This document shows, piece by piece, positions 1 to 6,527 of a stretch of DNA of 7,919 bases. A model generated the notes under the pieces. It was not told the origin of the DNA, did not search any database, and worked only from the letters and a program-made list of their open reading frames with translations. Made by a program: the position numbers and the translations under genes. This DNA comes from Chloroflexota bacterium. Lineage in GTDB: Bacteria; Chloroflexota; Dehalococcoidia; SM23-28-2; RBG-16-64-32. Each line of letters begins with the position of its first letter. Position 1 is the stretch's first letter. Location: assembly GCA_022560365.1 (NCBI GenBank), contig JADFTG010000045.1, positions 1-7,919 of the forward strand, read 5' to 3'.

Positions 1-278
1 AAGAGACGACCGAGCGCAAGGTGAGGTCCGAACGTCGCGGCGCGGCCAAGAGGAAGCGTCGAAAGGGCAAGCCCGCCGAAGCCGAAGCCGCCGCCGACGA
101 GAAGAAGGGCGAAGGTAAGGCCAAGGGTCAGAAGGACGAAGGTAAGGCCAAGGGTCAGAAGGACGAAGGTAAAGCCAAGGCCGAAAAGGGCGGCGCCGAG
201 GCTGAAGGCAAGGCAGACGCAGCCGCAATCGCCGACAAGCCCGACGCGGACAAGGACACCGAGGGCGATGGCGACTAG
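1..278 (+). CDS. rplO: C-terminal tail of the gene upstream of secY, probably ribosomal protein L15 (partial)
   Basis: The reading frame is open from the window edge (first full codon at 3) to TAG at 276-278, so the GTG at 21 is probably internal and the 5' part is missing. What is visible is a basic stretch (ERKVRSERRGAAKRKRRKGK) followed by a low-complexity Lys/Ala/Glu/Gly/Asp tail containing two perfect copies of the nine-residue unit EGKAKGQKD and a decaying third. No globular domain is present. The identification rests on position: in spc operons L15 directly precedes secY, and L15 forms part of the 50S subunit. Such a long charged tail is not usual for L15, which normally ends soon after its core, so this would be a lineage-specific extension. 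The end overlaps the start of secY by 11 bases, which suggests translational coupling. Another gene with a charged tail is possible. Confidence 0.55.
   Translation, partial: ETTERKVRSERRGAAKRKRRKGKPAEAEAAADEKKGEGKAKGQKDEGKAKGQKDEGKAKAEKGGAEAEGKADAAAIADKPDADKDTEGDGD
111..180 (+). repeat. In-frame 27-base tandem repeat in the rplO-like tail
   Basis: Two identical 27-base units lie at 111-137 and 138-164, each encoding EGKAKGQKD. A third starts at 165 and matches for about 16 bases with one change (aag to aaa) before diverging. The unit is a multiple of three, so copy-number change would keep the frame. Perfect identity at the DNA level implies a recent duplication. Confidence 0.85.
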
Positions 279-1632
279 GGCAGAGTCACGGCCACAGCAG
301 CAGCGACCGCAGTTGCTGCAATCGGCCATCACGGCGATGGGGCAGTCGGACATCCGCGAGAAGCTGCTCTTCACGTTCGCCATGCTCGTCATCTTCCGGT
401 TCGTATCGAACCTGCCGGTGCCGGGCGTCAACCCGCTGGCACTCGAAGCGCTGTTCGAGAGCAGCACAGTCCTTGGTTTCCTCAACATCTTCAGCGGCGG
501 CGCGCTGGCCAACATGAGCGTGGCGGCGATGGGCGTCTACCCGTACATCACCGCCTCGATCGTCATGCAGCTCATGGTGCCGCTTGTGCCGACACTGCAG
601 GCGCTATCGAAGGAAGGCGACTCGGGACGCAAGCAGATCACCATCTATACACACTGGATGACCGTGCCGATGGCTTTCGTGCAGGGCTACGGTCAGCTGA
701 TCATCGTCCAGAGCCAGGGCGGCATCACGGGCATCGAGCTGACGGGCCCCAACGCCTTGCCCACGTTCGCGGCGGTGATCACGATGACCGCCGGCACGAT
801 GTTCCTCGTCTGGATCGGTGAACTGATCAGCGAGAAGGGTATCGGCAACGGCATATCTGTGCTCATCTTCGCCGGCATCATCGCCGGAATGCCGCAGTTC
901 ATCGGTGGCCGGTTATATACCGGCACCGGGGATGGCGTGACGACGACGATCCTCCTCGGTGGGTTCATGATCTCGCTCGTGGCGTACATCGTCTTCTTCC
1001 AGGAGGCGCAGCGGAAGATACCTGTTCAGTACTCCCGTAGCGTCTTCAGATCGGGCCGCATGTATAGACAGTCGGGGCAGACTCATATACCCCTGAAGCT
1101 GAACAGCACCGGGATGATCCCGCTCATCTTCGCGTTCTCCGTGATCATCTTCCCGGCGTTCATCGGCCAGATACTCGCGGCTTCTGACAACAACTCGATG
1201 GCGACGTTCGGCGACTTTATCGTGACGGCATTCAACCCGGACAACTTTGGTTACTGGATCTTTGTCTTCTTCACGGTGGTCGTCTTCACTTTCTTCTACA
1301 CGATCGTCACCTTCCAGCAACAGAACCTGGCCGAGAACCTCCAACGCCAGGGCGGCTTTGTGCCCGGCATCCGGCCTGGCCGGCCGACGGACCAGTACAT
1401 CAACCGCGTGCTTCTCCGCATCACGTGGGCTGGCGCCTTCTTCCTGGCTTCGGTGGCGGTGGCGCCGTTCATCTTCTCGAGCTTCGTCGGCGCCGGGGCG
1501 ACAGGCAGCCGCTCGACGGCCTTTGGCATCACGAGCGCTGGACTGATCATCGCCGTTGGTGTCGTGCTCGATACCCTGCGCCAGATAGAGGCGCAGCTGA
1601 TGATGCGCCAGTACGAAGGCTTCATCAGGTAG
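268..1632 (+). CDS. secY: Protein translocase subunit SecY
   Basis: SecY is the channel subunit of the SecYEG complex in the inner membrane, carrying unfolded preproteins and inserting membrane proteins with SecA or the ribosome. The 454-residue product is close to the usual 430-440, with a slightly long N-terminus. Visible landmarks are TM1 around residues 33-50, the plug and TM2 region (FLNIFSGGAL at 71-80, then MGVYPYITASIVMQL to about 102), the TM5 start WIGELISEKGIGNG (182-195), the C4 loop RKIPVQY (249-255), TM7 LKLNSTGMIPLIFA (276-289), the C5 loop NLAENLQRQGGFVPGIRPG (353-371) that contacts SecA and the ribosome, and the C-terminal LRQIEAQLMMRQYEGF. ATG at 268 lies inside the preceding gene, with AAGGA at 252-256 as a distant possible ribosome site. 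The style resembles Chloroflexota or high-GC Gram-positive SecY. The gene is intact. Confidence 0.97.
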   Translation: MATRAESRPQQQRPQLLQSAITAMGQSDIREKLLFTFAMLVIFRFVSNLPVPGVNPLALEALFESSTVLGFLNIFSGGALANMSVAAMGVYPYITASIVMQLMVPLVPTLQALSKEGDSGRKQITIYTHWMTVPMAFVQGYGQLIIVQSQGGITGIELTGPNALPTFAAVITMTAGTMFLVWIGELISEKGIGNGISVLIFAGIIAGMPQFIGGRLYTGTGDGVTTTILLGGFMISLVAYIVFFQEAQRKIPVQYSRSVFRSGRMYRQSGQTHIPLKLNSTGMIPLIFAFSVIIFPAFIGQILAASDNNSMATFGDFIVTAFNPDNFGYWIFVFFTVVVFTFFYTIVTFQQQNLAENLQRQGGFVPGIRPGRPTDQYINRVLLRITWAGAFFLASVAVAPFIFSSFVGAGATGSRSTAFGITSAGLIIAVGVVLDTLRQIEAQLMMRQYEGFIR

Positions 1633-1633
1633 C

Positions 1634-2278
1634 GTGTTCGTAGTCCTTCTCGGCCTGCCAGGTGCAGGCAAGGGAACGCAGGCTGCCTGTCTCAAAGAGG
1701 AGCTGGGGCTGCCTCACGTCACCACCGGCGACCTCTTCCGCGAGAACATCGCCGCCGAGACAGAGTTGGGCAAGCAGGCGAAACCGTACTACGACGCCGG
1801 CGATCTCGTGCCCAACGAACTGACGATCGGAATGCTGCTCGATCGCATCAGCAAGCCTGACTGTGCGAACGGCTGCATGTTCGACGGCTACCCGCGCAAC
1901 ATGGAGCAGGCGTTGGCGTTGGACCAGGCGCTGGCCTCGGCCGGAAAGCAGATAGACCGCGCCGTCTACGTCGAAGTGGCTGAGGATGAGCTCGTGCGCC
2001 GGCTCTCCGGGCGATGGCTCTGCCCCGGGTGCGCCGCCATCTACCACGAGGTCAGCGCGCCGCCGTCGCAGGCGGGCGTCTGTGACAAGTGCGGTAGCGA
2101 ATTGACGCAGCGCTCCGACGACAAGCCCGACGTTGTCCGCAACCGGCTCAAGGTGAACATCGGGAACATGCAGTCCCTGGTGGACTACTATGCAAGCCAG
2201 GACAAGCTGACGACCGTGGACGGCGGTCGCGACCCCGAAGCCGTCGCGGCTGATCTGCGGAAGGCGCTGGAGGGCTAA
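1634..2278 (+). CDS. adk: Adenylate kinase, zinc-LID type
   Basis: Adenylate kinase interconverts ATP plus AMP with two ADP in the cytoplasm. At 214 residues it has the normal bacterial long-form length. The P-loop GLPGAGKGTQ is at 7-16, the AMP-binding arginines are R36 (TTGDLFR) and R88 (DGYPRN, where DGFPRT is more usual), and the LID covers about 126-163. The LID contains C130-x2-C133 and C150-x2-C153, the four-cysteine set that binds structural zinc in Gram-positive-like and Chloroflexota enzymes. The start is GTG at 1634, one base after the secY stop codon. It is preferred because it puts FVVLLGLPG directly at the N-terminus, as the family requires. The tight spacing to secY implies co-translation, with no clear Shine-Dalgarno of its own. 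Confidence 0.97.
   Translation: MFVVLLGLPGAGKGTQAACLKEELGLPHVTTGDLFRENIAAETELGKQAKPYYDAGDLVPNELTIGMLLDRISKPDCANGCMFDGYPRNMEQALALDQALASAGKQIDRAVYVEVAEDELVRRLSGRWLCPGCAAIYHEVSAPPSQAGVCDKCGSELTQRSDDKPDVVRNRLKVNIGNMQSLVDYYASQDKLTTVDGGRDPEAVAADLRKALEG
2269..2274 (+). promoter_or_regulatory. Ribosome binding site for map
   Basis: GGAGGG lies inside the last codons of adk, six bases before the ATG at 2281. It supports that start and couples map to adk. Confidence 0.75.
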
Positions 2279-2280
2279 GC

Positions 2281-3030
2281 ATGGCCATCGTCGTCAAATC
2301 GCGAGACGAGATCGCGATCATGAAAGAGGCCGGGCGCATAGTCTCCGGCGTCCGAGACTTGCTCGTCGACAGCCTGCGCCCCGGCATGGTTGAGCTTGAG
2401 CTGGACGAGATCGTCCGCCGCGAGTTCAAGAAGGCGGGTGTGGTACCCACGTTCCTGGGCTACCATGGCTATCCCGCCACCGTCTGCATCTCGATCAACG
2501 ATGAGATCGTCCACGGCATCCCCGGCACGCGCGAAATCCAGGACGGCGACATCGTCAGCATCGATATCGGCTGCACCTACAAAGGCTTCGTCGCTGATAC
2601 GGCCGTGTCGGCGGGCGTCGGCAACATCTCGCCGGAGGCCCAGCGCCTGATCGACGTCACACGCGAAGCGGTCTGGCGCGGCATCCGCGCCTCTCGCGCC
2701 GGATCGAAGACCGGCGACATCGGCCACGCGATCCAGACATACGTCGAAGGCGAGGGCCTGGCGATCGTGCGCGAGTACGTGGGCCACGGTGTTGGGCGGC
2801 AGATGCACGAAGACCCGCAGGTGCCGAACTACGGCAAACCGGACACCGGAACGCCGCTGCGGCCGGGCATGGTGATCGCGATTGAGCCGATGGTCAACCT
2901 GGGCGACTGGCGGACGAAGCGGGACGACGACGAGTGGACCGTGCGGACGATCGACGGCGCGCTGTCTGCGCACTTCGAGCACACACTGGCGATCACGGAC
3001 GGCGAAGCCGAAGTGCTAACGTTGCCGTAG
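2281..3030 (+). CDS. map: Type I methionine aminopeptidase
   Basis: This enzyme removes the initiator methionine from nascent proteins when the second residue is small. It is a cytoplasmic two-metal enzyme with the pita-bread fold. The 249-residue product has the family length and the full set of metal ligands: D95 (SIDIG), D106 (FVADTA), H169 (GHGVG), E202 (AIEPM) and E233 (FEHT). H78 (IVHGIPG) is the expected catalytic-site histidine. The N-terminus begins at the family's normal point (SRDEIAIMKEAGRIV), and there is no N-terminal zinc finger extension. It starts two bases after the adk stop codon behind a good ribosome site. Pairing with adk between secY and infA is the standard layout in many Gram-positive-like and Chloroflexota operons. 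The gene is intact with no missing key residue. Confidence 0.97.
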   Translation: MAIVVKSRDEIAIMKEAGRIVSGVRDLLVDSLRPGMVELELDEIVRREFKKAGVVPTFLGYHGYPATVCISINDEIVHGIPGTREIQDGDIVSIDIGCTYKGFVADTAVSAGVGNISPEAQRLIDVTREAVWRGIRASRAGSKTGDIGHAIQTYVEGEGLAIVREYVGHGVGRQMHEDPQVPNYGKPDTGTPLRPGMVIAIEPMVNLGDWRTKRDDDEWTVRTIDGALSAHFEHTLAITDGEAEVLTLP

Positions 3031-3050
3031 AGTGTGAGTATCTGTAAAAT
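3022..3050 (+). promoter_or_regulatory. Candidate internal sigma-70-type promoter before infA
   Basis: TTGCCG at 3022-3027 (4/6 to the -35 consensus) is followed after exactly 17 bases by TAAAAT at 3045-3050 (5/6 to the -10). The -35 overlaps the last codons of map, and the region is visibly more AT-rich than the rest of the operon. Transcription would start near 3057, giving an untranslated leader of about 45 bases before infA. This is a motif call only. Such a promoter would let infA to rplQ be expressed apart from secY-adk-map. Confidence 0.4.
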
Positions 3051-3073
3051 CAGTATTTTGGGCGACCAACTCA

Positions 3074-3103
3074 GGGAGGTGAATGCCTCGCAAGGGGTGA
3101 ATG
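3074..3103 (+). promoter_or_regulatory. infA leader: strong Shine-Dalgarno and five-codon minicistron ending at the infA start
   Basis: GGGAGGTGA (3074-3082) is directly followed by ATG at 3083, opening a five-codon frame MPRKG that stops with TGA at 3098-3100. The infA ATG begins at the next base, 3101. The strong site is 21 bases from the infA ATG, too far to serve it directly, while a second purine-rich run AAGGGG (3092-3097) is only three bases from it. Ribosomes could load at the upstream site, translate the minicistron and restart on infA. The spacing of three bases to the first ATG is short, so use of that ATG is uncertain. Confidence 0.4.
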
Positions 3104-3319
3104 GCTAAGAAAGAAGCAATCGAGGTCGAAGGGACCGTGAAGGAGAATTTGCCCAACGCCATGTTTCGTGTAGAATTGGCTAACGGGCACAGGGTGCTTG
3201 CCCACGCGTCCGGCAAGATCCGGATGCACTATATCCGAATCCTCCCCGGTGACAGAGTCCTGGTTGAGCTATCCCCTTATGACTTGACCCGCGGCAGGGT
3301 CACTTATCGTTTCAGGTAG
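3101..3319 (+). CDS. infA: Translation initiation factor IF-1
   Basis: IF-1 binds the A site of the 30S subunit and helps IF-2 and IF-3 select the initiator tRNA. The 72-residue product is the exact family length, a single OB-fold domain. It has the near-invariant start [13 protein letters not shown], the core [31 protein letters not shown] and the end [15 protein letters not shown]. The ATG at 3101 is fixed by this canonical N-terminus. It is preceded by the largest gap in the operon, with a possible promoter and a minicistron leader, and followed after three bases by rpmJ. No oddity is seen in the protein. Confidence 0.98.
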   Translation: MAKKEAIEVEGTVKENLPNAMFRVELANGHRVLAHASGKIRMHYIRILPGDRVLVELSPYDLTRGRVTYRFR

Positions 3320-3322
3320 GCT

Positions 3323-3436
3323 ATGAAGGTTCAGGCGTCAGTTAAAAAGCGTTGCGAAAGGTGCAGAGTCGTCGTGCGTAAGCGCGTCGTCCGCATCGTC
3401 TGTCCGAACCCCCGTCACAAGCAGAGGCAGGGGTAG
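3323..3436 (+). CDS. rpmJ: 50S ribosomal protein L36, zinc-binding form
   Basis: This 37-codon gene encodes L36, the small zinc-ribbon protein of the large subunit. The protein begins [14 protein letters not shown] and ends [11 protein letters not shown]. The zinc ligands are C11, C14, C27 and H32, so this is the zinc-containing (C+) form. Length and spacing match the family exactly. It starts three bases after the infA stop codon, and rpsM starts nine bases after its own stop, the usual infA-rpmJ-rpsM arrangement. Confidence 0.96.
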   Translation: MKVQASVKKRCERCRVVVRKRVVRIVCPNPRHKQRQG

Positions 3437-3445
3437 CAGAGGCAT

Positions 3446-3829
3446 ATGGCCCGCATCTCCGGCGTAGACATTCCCCGCGACAAGAAGGTCGACATTTCGC
3501 TGTCGTACATCTACGGCATCGGCCGGCCCACCGCGGAGAAGATCTGCGACTCCGTTGGAGTCTCACGTGAGAACAAGGTTCGCGACCTGAGCGACGAAGA
3601 GGTCTCCCGCATCCGCGAGTTCATCGACAAGAACTTCACCGTCGAGGGTGAGCTGCGCAAGCGGGTGCGCCAGGACATTCAGCGCCTCATCGAGATCAAC
3701 AGCTATCGCGGCATCCGGCACCGCCGCGGCCTGCCCGTGCGCGGGCAGCGCACGAAGACGAATGCACGCACCAAGCGCGGCCCGCGCCGCACCGTCGCCG
3801 GCAGGCGCCGCGCCGCGGTCAAGAAGTAA
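3446..3829 (+). CDS. rpsM: 30S ribosomal protein S13
   Basis: S13 sits in the head of the 30S subunit, contacts L5 and the P-site tRNA through its basic C-terminal tail, and helps subunit bridging. The 127-residue product has the family start [14 protein letters not shown], the helical N-domain with YIYGIG (21-26), the conserved [17 protein letters not shown] (87-103) and TNART (105-109), and a strongly basic end. The ATG at 3446 is set by this N-terminus. A weak AGAGG at 3438-3442 lies three bases before it. It is followed 23 bases later by rpsK. The gene is normal in length and content. Confidence 0.97.
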   Translation: MARISGVDIPRDKKVDISLSYIYGIGRPTAEKICDSVGVSRENKVRDLSDEEVSRIREFIDKNFTVEGELRKRVRQDIQRLIEINSYRGIRHRRGLPVRGQRTKTNARTKRGPRRTVAGRRRAAVKK

Positions 3830-3841
3830 CCCAGACCCAGT

Positions 3842-3846
3842 AAGGA
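3842..3846 (+). promoter_or_regulatory. Ribosome binding site for rpsK
   Basis: AAGGA ends six bases before the ATG at 3853, in the 23-base gap between rpsM and rpsK. It supports that start codon. Confidence 0.65.
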
Positions 3847-3852
3847 CAAACG

Positions 3853-4242
3853 ATGGCAGAACGCAAGAGCAAATCACGACGACGCGAAAAGAAGAACGTG
3901 CCGGTGGGCCGTGCTTACATCACGTCGACGTTCAATAACACTGTGATCACGCTGACCGACCCCAACGGCGCCGTGCTCTCGTGGGCTTCCGCCGGAACCG
4001 CCGGCTTCAAGGGCTCCCGCAAGAGCACACCGTACGCCGCCGGCCTCGCCGCCGAAGCCGCCGCCCGCCGGGCGATGGACCACGGCCTGCGCCAGGTTGA
4101 GGTGCGCGTGAAGGGCCCCGGCAGCGGCCGGGAGGCGGCGATCCGCTCGCTGCAGTCCAGCGGCCTGCAGGTGACGCTGATCCGTGACGTGACGCCGATG
4201 CCGCACAACGGCTGCCGGCCACCCAAGCGGCGGCGAGTGTAA
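3853..4242 (+). CDS. rpsK: 30S ribosomal protein S11
   Basis: S11 lies on the platform of the 30S subunit near the E site, where it binds 16S rRNA and the mRNA path. The 129-residue product has a basic disordered N-terminus (about 1-17), then [10 protein letters not shown] (21-30), [13 protein letters not shown] (51-63), [13 protein letters not shown] (86-98) and the near-invariant tail [18 protein letters not shown] (112-129). Length and all motifs are typical. ATG at 3853 follows a good ribosome site. rpsD begins six bases after its stop codon. Confidence 0.98.
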   Translation: MAERKSKSRRREKKNVPVGRAYITSTFNNTVITLTDPNGAVLSWASAGTAGFKGSRKSTPYAAGLAAEAAARRAMDHGLRQVEVRVKGPGSGREAAIRSLQSSGLQVTLIRDVTPMPHNGCRPPKRRRV

Positions 4243-4248
4243 GCGCCG

Positions 4249-4872
4249 ATGGCCCGATACACTGACGCTCGTTGCCGGCTGTGCCGTCGCCTTGGGGAGA
4301 AGCTCTACCTCAAGGGCGACAAGTGCTACTCCAACTGTGTCTTCGACAAGCGCCCGTTTCCGCCCGGACCGCGCCAGTCGCGGCGCCGCAAGGTGTCCGA
4401 CCGTGGTCTGCAGTGGCGAGAGAAGCAGAAGGCGCGTGCCATCTACGGCGTGCTGGAGAGCCAGTTCCGCAAGTACTACGAGGACGCCGTCCGCCGCCCG
4501 GGCGTCACCGGCGAGACGCTCTTGCGGACGCTGGAGCTGCGGCTGGACAACGTCATCTACCGCTTGGGCCTCGCCGATTCCCGGCAGCAGGCGCGGCAGG
4601 TGGCGTCGCACGGTCTTTTCGCGATCAACGGCCGCCGGACCACGATCGCTTCGCACATCCTCAAGCCGGGCGACGCGGTTAGCTGGAGCCCGCGTGGACG
4701 AAAGAGCGAATATTTCAAGCTTGTTAGTGAGAAGGTCGCGAGTAAGGAAATACCCTCCTGGGTCAGCCGCGATGACACTGCCATGACAGGCAAAGTCAAC
4801 GAGCTGCCGGAGATGGAGGAGATCGGCGCCAAGTTCAACGCGGCGACGATCGTCGAATACTACTCGCGGTAG
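4249..4872 (+). CDS. rpsD: 30S ribosomal protein S4, zinc-containing form
   Basis: S4 nucleates 30S assembly by binding the 5' domain of 16S rRNA and affects decoding accuracy. In many bacteria it also represses its own operon. At 207 residues it matches the family. The N-terminus carries C9-x2-C12 and C26-x3-C30, the zinc-binding C+ signature. The S4 RNA-binding domain runs from about 96 (LELRLDNVIYRLGLADSRQQARQ) to about 160, and the C-terminus ends FNAATIVEYYSR. The ATG at 4249 is chosen because it gives the family N-terminus MARYTDARC. No clear Shine-Dalgarno is visible, so translation is probably coupled to rpsK. It is followed directly by rpoA. Confidence 0.98.
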   Translation: MARYTDARCRLCRRLGEKLYLKGDKCYSNCVFDKRPFPPGPRQSRRRKVSDRGLQWREKQKARAIYGVLESQFRKYYEDAVRRPGVTGETLLRTLELRLDNVIYRLGLADSRQQARQVASHGLFAINGRRTTIASHILKPGDAVSWSPRGRKSEYFKLVSEKVASKEIPSWVSRDDTAMTGKVNELPEMEEIGAKFNAATIVEYYSR

Positions 4873-4875
4873 AGG
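4871..4875 (+). promoter_or_regulatory. Ribosome binding site that favours the rpoA ATG at 4881
   Basis: AGAGG overlaps the rpsD stop codon and ends five bases before ATG 4881. The alternative in-frame GTG at 4875 overlaps this site and has no site of its own, so the ATG is the better start. Confidence 0.5.
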
Positions 4876-4880
4876 TGGAA

Positions 4881-6137
4881 ATGCTAGAACAGCAATTGTT
4901 TCGGGGAGCCGCAGCCGTAACCGCGCCGCAGCCGTCCGATGAGCCCATGATCGAGGTCGAAGAGTCGGACGATGATTACGCGCGCATCGTCGCGACGCCC
5001 CTGCTCCCTGGGTTCGGTATCACACTGGGCAACGCCCTGCGGCGCGTCCTCTTGAGCTCGCTACCGGGTGCCGCGATCACGTCTGTCCGCATCGAAGGCA
5101 TCCAGCACGAGTTCTCGACGATTCCCGACATCAAGGAGGACTCCATCGAGTTCCTCCTCAACGTCAAGGAGATCCGTCTGCGCCCGCTTTCAGACCGCGC
5201 CGGCATGCTCGTCCTTGACCACACGGGTCGCGGCGGATCGATAACTGCCGCGGACATCCAGCTTCCGGAGCACTTCGAGATCGCCAACCCGGACCTGTAC
5301 CTGGCCACGATCGACAGCAAGAGCGGCAAGCTCTACGTCGAGTTCAACGTGGAGCTGGGGCGCGGCTACGTCCCGGCCGGCCATGTCGATGGGACGCAAC
5401 TCGGCGTCATCCCTGTCGACGCCATCTTCTCGCCGGTGCGCAAGGTCACCTACCGCGTCGAGCACACGCGCGTCGGCCAGGCAACGAACTACGACAAGCT
5501 GACGATCGAACTCTGGACCGACGGCACGATCAGCGCCAGCGAGGCCGTGAGCAAGAGCGCGGACATCCTCATCGAGCAGTTCAAGCTCTTCTCGCACATG
5601 GGCCGCCCGGCGATGCCGATAGTCGAACGCGGCCTGGGCGCTGGAATCCAGCTCTCGCCCGAAAGGTACAACATGGCGATCGAAGACCTGAACCTCTCGA
5701 TGCGCGCCTACAACTGCCTGCGCCGCAGCGGTCTGATGACCATTGGCCAGGTGCTGGAGAAGAGCGAAGAAGAGCTGCTGGCGCTGCGCAACTTCGGGCG
5801 CAAGTCCTACGACGAGCTGCGTGAACGCCTGGCCGAATTGGACCTGCTGCCGGCAGGCGACGACGGCGAGGAAGAGATCCTCGACGCGCTACCGCTGGAC
5901 GCCGAAGAGCGGCCGATCAGTGCCAAGGCCGAGTCCCCCTCAAAGCCTGCAGAGGTGGCCGTGGCCGAACCAGAAGCCGAAGTGGTGCCTGACACCGAAC
6001 CGGCGCCCGTCGGCCGCCGCACGAAGAAGGCCAAGGCGAAGGCCGAGCTGGCAACCGAAGGCGATGGCGGCGATGAAGAAATGCCCGAATGGAAGCGCAA
6101 GCTCCTCGAGCTGACCGATAGTGAGGGCGAGGACTAG
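4881..6137 (+). CDS. rpoA: DNA-directed RNA polymerase subunit alpha with long charged C-terminal tail
   Basis: The alpha subunit dimerises to scaffold assembly of beta and beta', and its C-terminal domain binds UP elements and activators. From ATG 4881 the product has 418 residues (420 from GTG 4875), about 90-100 more than usual. The N-terminal domain spans about 24-243 (GFGITLGNALRRVLLSSLPG at 44-63, dimer and assembly surface). The CTD spans about 262-323, with R275 in LSMRAYNCLRR matching the DNA-contacting R265 of E. coli, and LRNFGRKSYDEL at the end of the domain. Residues 324-418 are a low-complexity tail: acidic, then Pro/Ala/Glu-rich, then basic (RRTKKAKAKA), closing with EMPEWKRKLLELTDSEGED, which may form a short helix. 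The first 24 residues are also a modest extension. rplQ starts at the base after the stop codon. Confidence 0.97.
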   Translation: MLEQQLFRGAAAVTAPQPSDEPMIEVEESDDDYARIVATPLLPGFGITLGNALRRVLLSSLPGAAITSVRIEGIQHEFSTIPDIKEDSIEFLLNVKEIRLRPLSDRAGMLVLDHTGRGGSITAADIQLPEHFEIANPDLYLATIDSKSGKLYVEFNVELGRGYVPAGHVDGTQLGVIPVDAIFSPVRKVTYRVEHTRVGQATNYDKLTIELWTDGTISASEAVSKSADILIEQFKLFSHMGRPAMPIVERGLGAGIQLSPERYNMAIEDLNLSMRAYNCLRRSGLMTIGQVLEKSEEELLALRNFGRKSYDELRERLAELDLLPAGDDGEEEILDALPLDAEERPISAKAESPSKPAEVAVAEPEAEVVPDTEPAPVGRRTKKAKAKAELATEGDGGDEEMPEWKRKLLELTDSEGED

Positions 6138-6500
6138 GTGGCCCATCGCATCAACGGCCGCAAGCTCGGCCGGCCGACCGATCACCGCCTGGCGATGTTC
6201 CGCAACCTCGTCACGGACCTGCTCAAGTACGAGAAGGTCATCACAACGGAGGCCAAGGCGAAGGAGATGCGCGGCTTTGCCGAGCGCATGATCACGCTCG
6301 GCAAGAAGGGCGGACTGTCGGCGCGCCGAAGGGCGCTCGGCTTCGTCTACGACAAGGCCGTCGTCGACAAGATCTTCGACGACTTGGCGGAGCGCTACGC
6401 CGACCGGCCCGGCGGCTACACGCGGGTCATCAAGCTGGGCCCGCGCGGTGGCGACGCCGCGCGCATGGCGCAGATCGAACTGGTGGGGTCGGAGGTCTAG
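6138..6500 (+). CDS. rplQ: 50S ribosomal protein L17
   Basis: L17 is a large-subunit protein near the exit-tunnel rim. The 120-residue product has the family length and motifs: [24 protein letters not shown] at the start, [24 protein letters not shown], and the closing [25 protein letters not shown]. The start is GTG at 6138, immediately after the rpoA stop codon. GAGGA at 6129-6133 inside rpoA lies four bases before it. The position after rpoA is the classic end of the alpha operon. truA follows 27 bases downstream. Confidence 0.97.
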   Translation: MAHRINGRKLGRPTDHRLAMFRNLVTDLLKYEKVITTEAKAKEMRGFAERMITLGKKGGLSARRRALGFVYDKAVVDKIFDDLAERYADRPGGYTRVIKLGPRGGDAARMAQIELVGSEV

Positions 6501-6505
6501 CCTCG

Positions 6506-6522
6506 CCGGCGAAGGGCGCCGG
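6506..6522 (+). promoter_or_regulatory. GC hairpin with the truA ribosome site in its loop
   Basis: CCGGCG (6506-6511) and CGCCGG (6517-6522) are perfect inverted repeats around the five-base loop AAGGG (6512-6516). There is no T-run after it, so it is not a standard intrinsic terminator. The loop is the only Shine-Dalgarno-like run before the truA TTG at 6528, so the hairpin could modulate truA initiation. In GC-rich DNA a six-base stem can arise by chance. Confidence 0.35.
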
Positions 6523-6527
6523 ATAAC

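Noticed and set aside
913..1695. 260-codon antisense frame inside secY
   Set aside because: Arg/Asp/Glu-rich composition typical of a GC-rich shadow frame, no domain seen, and fully covered by the strongly supported secY.
2275..2982. 235-codon antisense frame across map
   Set aside because: It is the complement of a fully conserved methionine aminopeptidase and has no recognisable motif.
3874..4656. 260-codon antisense frame across rpsK and rpsD
   Set aside because: It crosses two conserved ribosomal protein genes and shows only shadow-frame composition.
6506..6522. Intrinsic terminator after rplQ
   Set aside because: The hairpin has no T-run after it, and truA starts immediately downstream, so read-through is expected.
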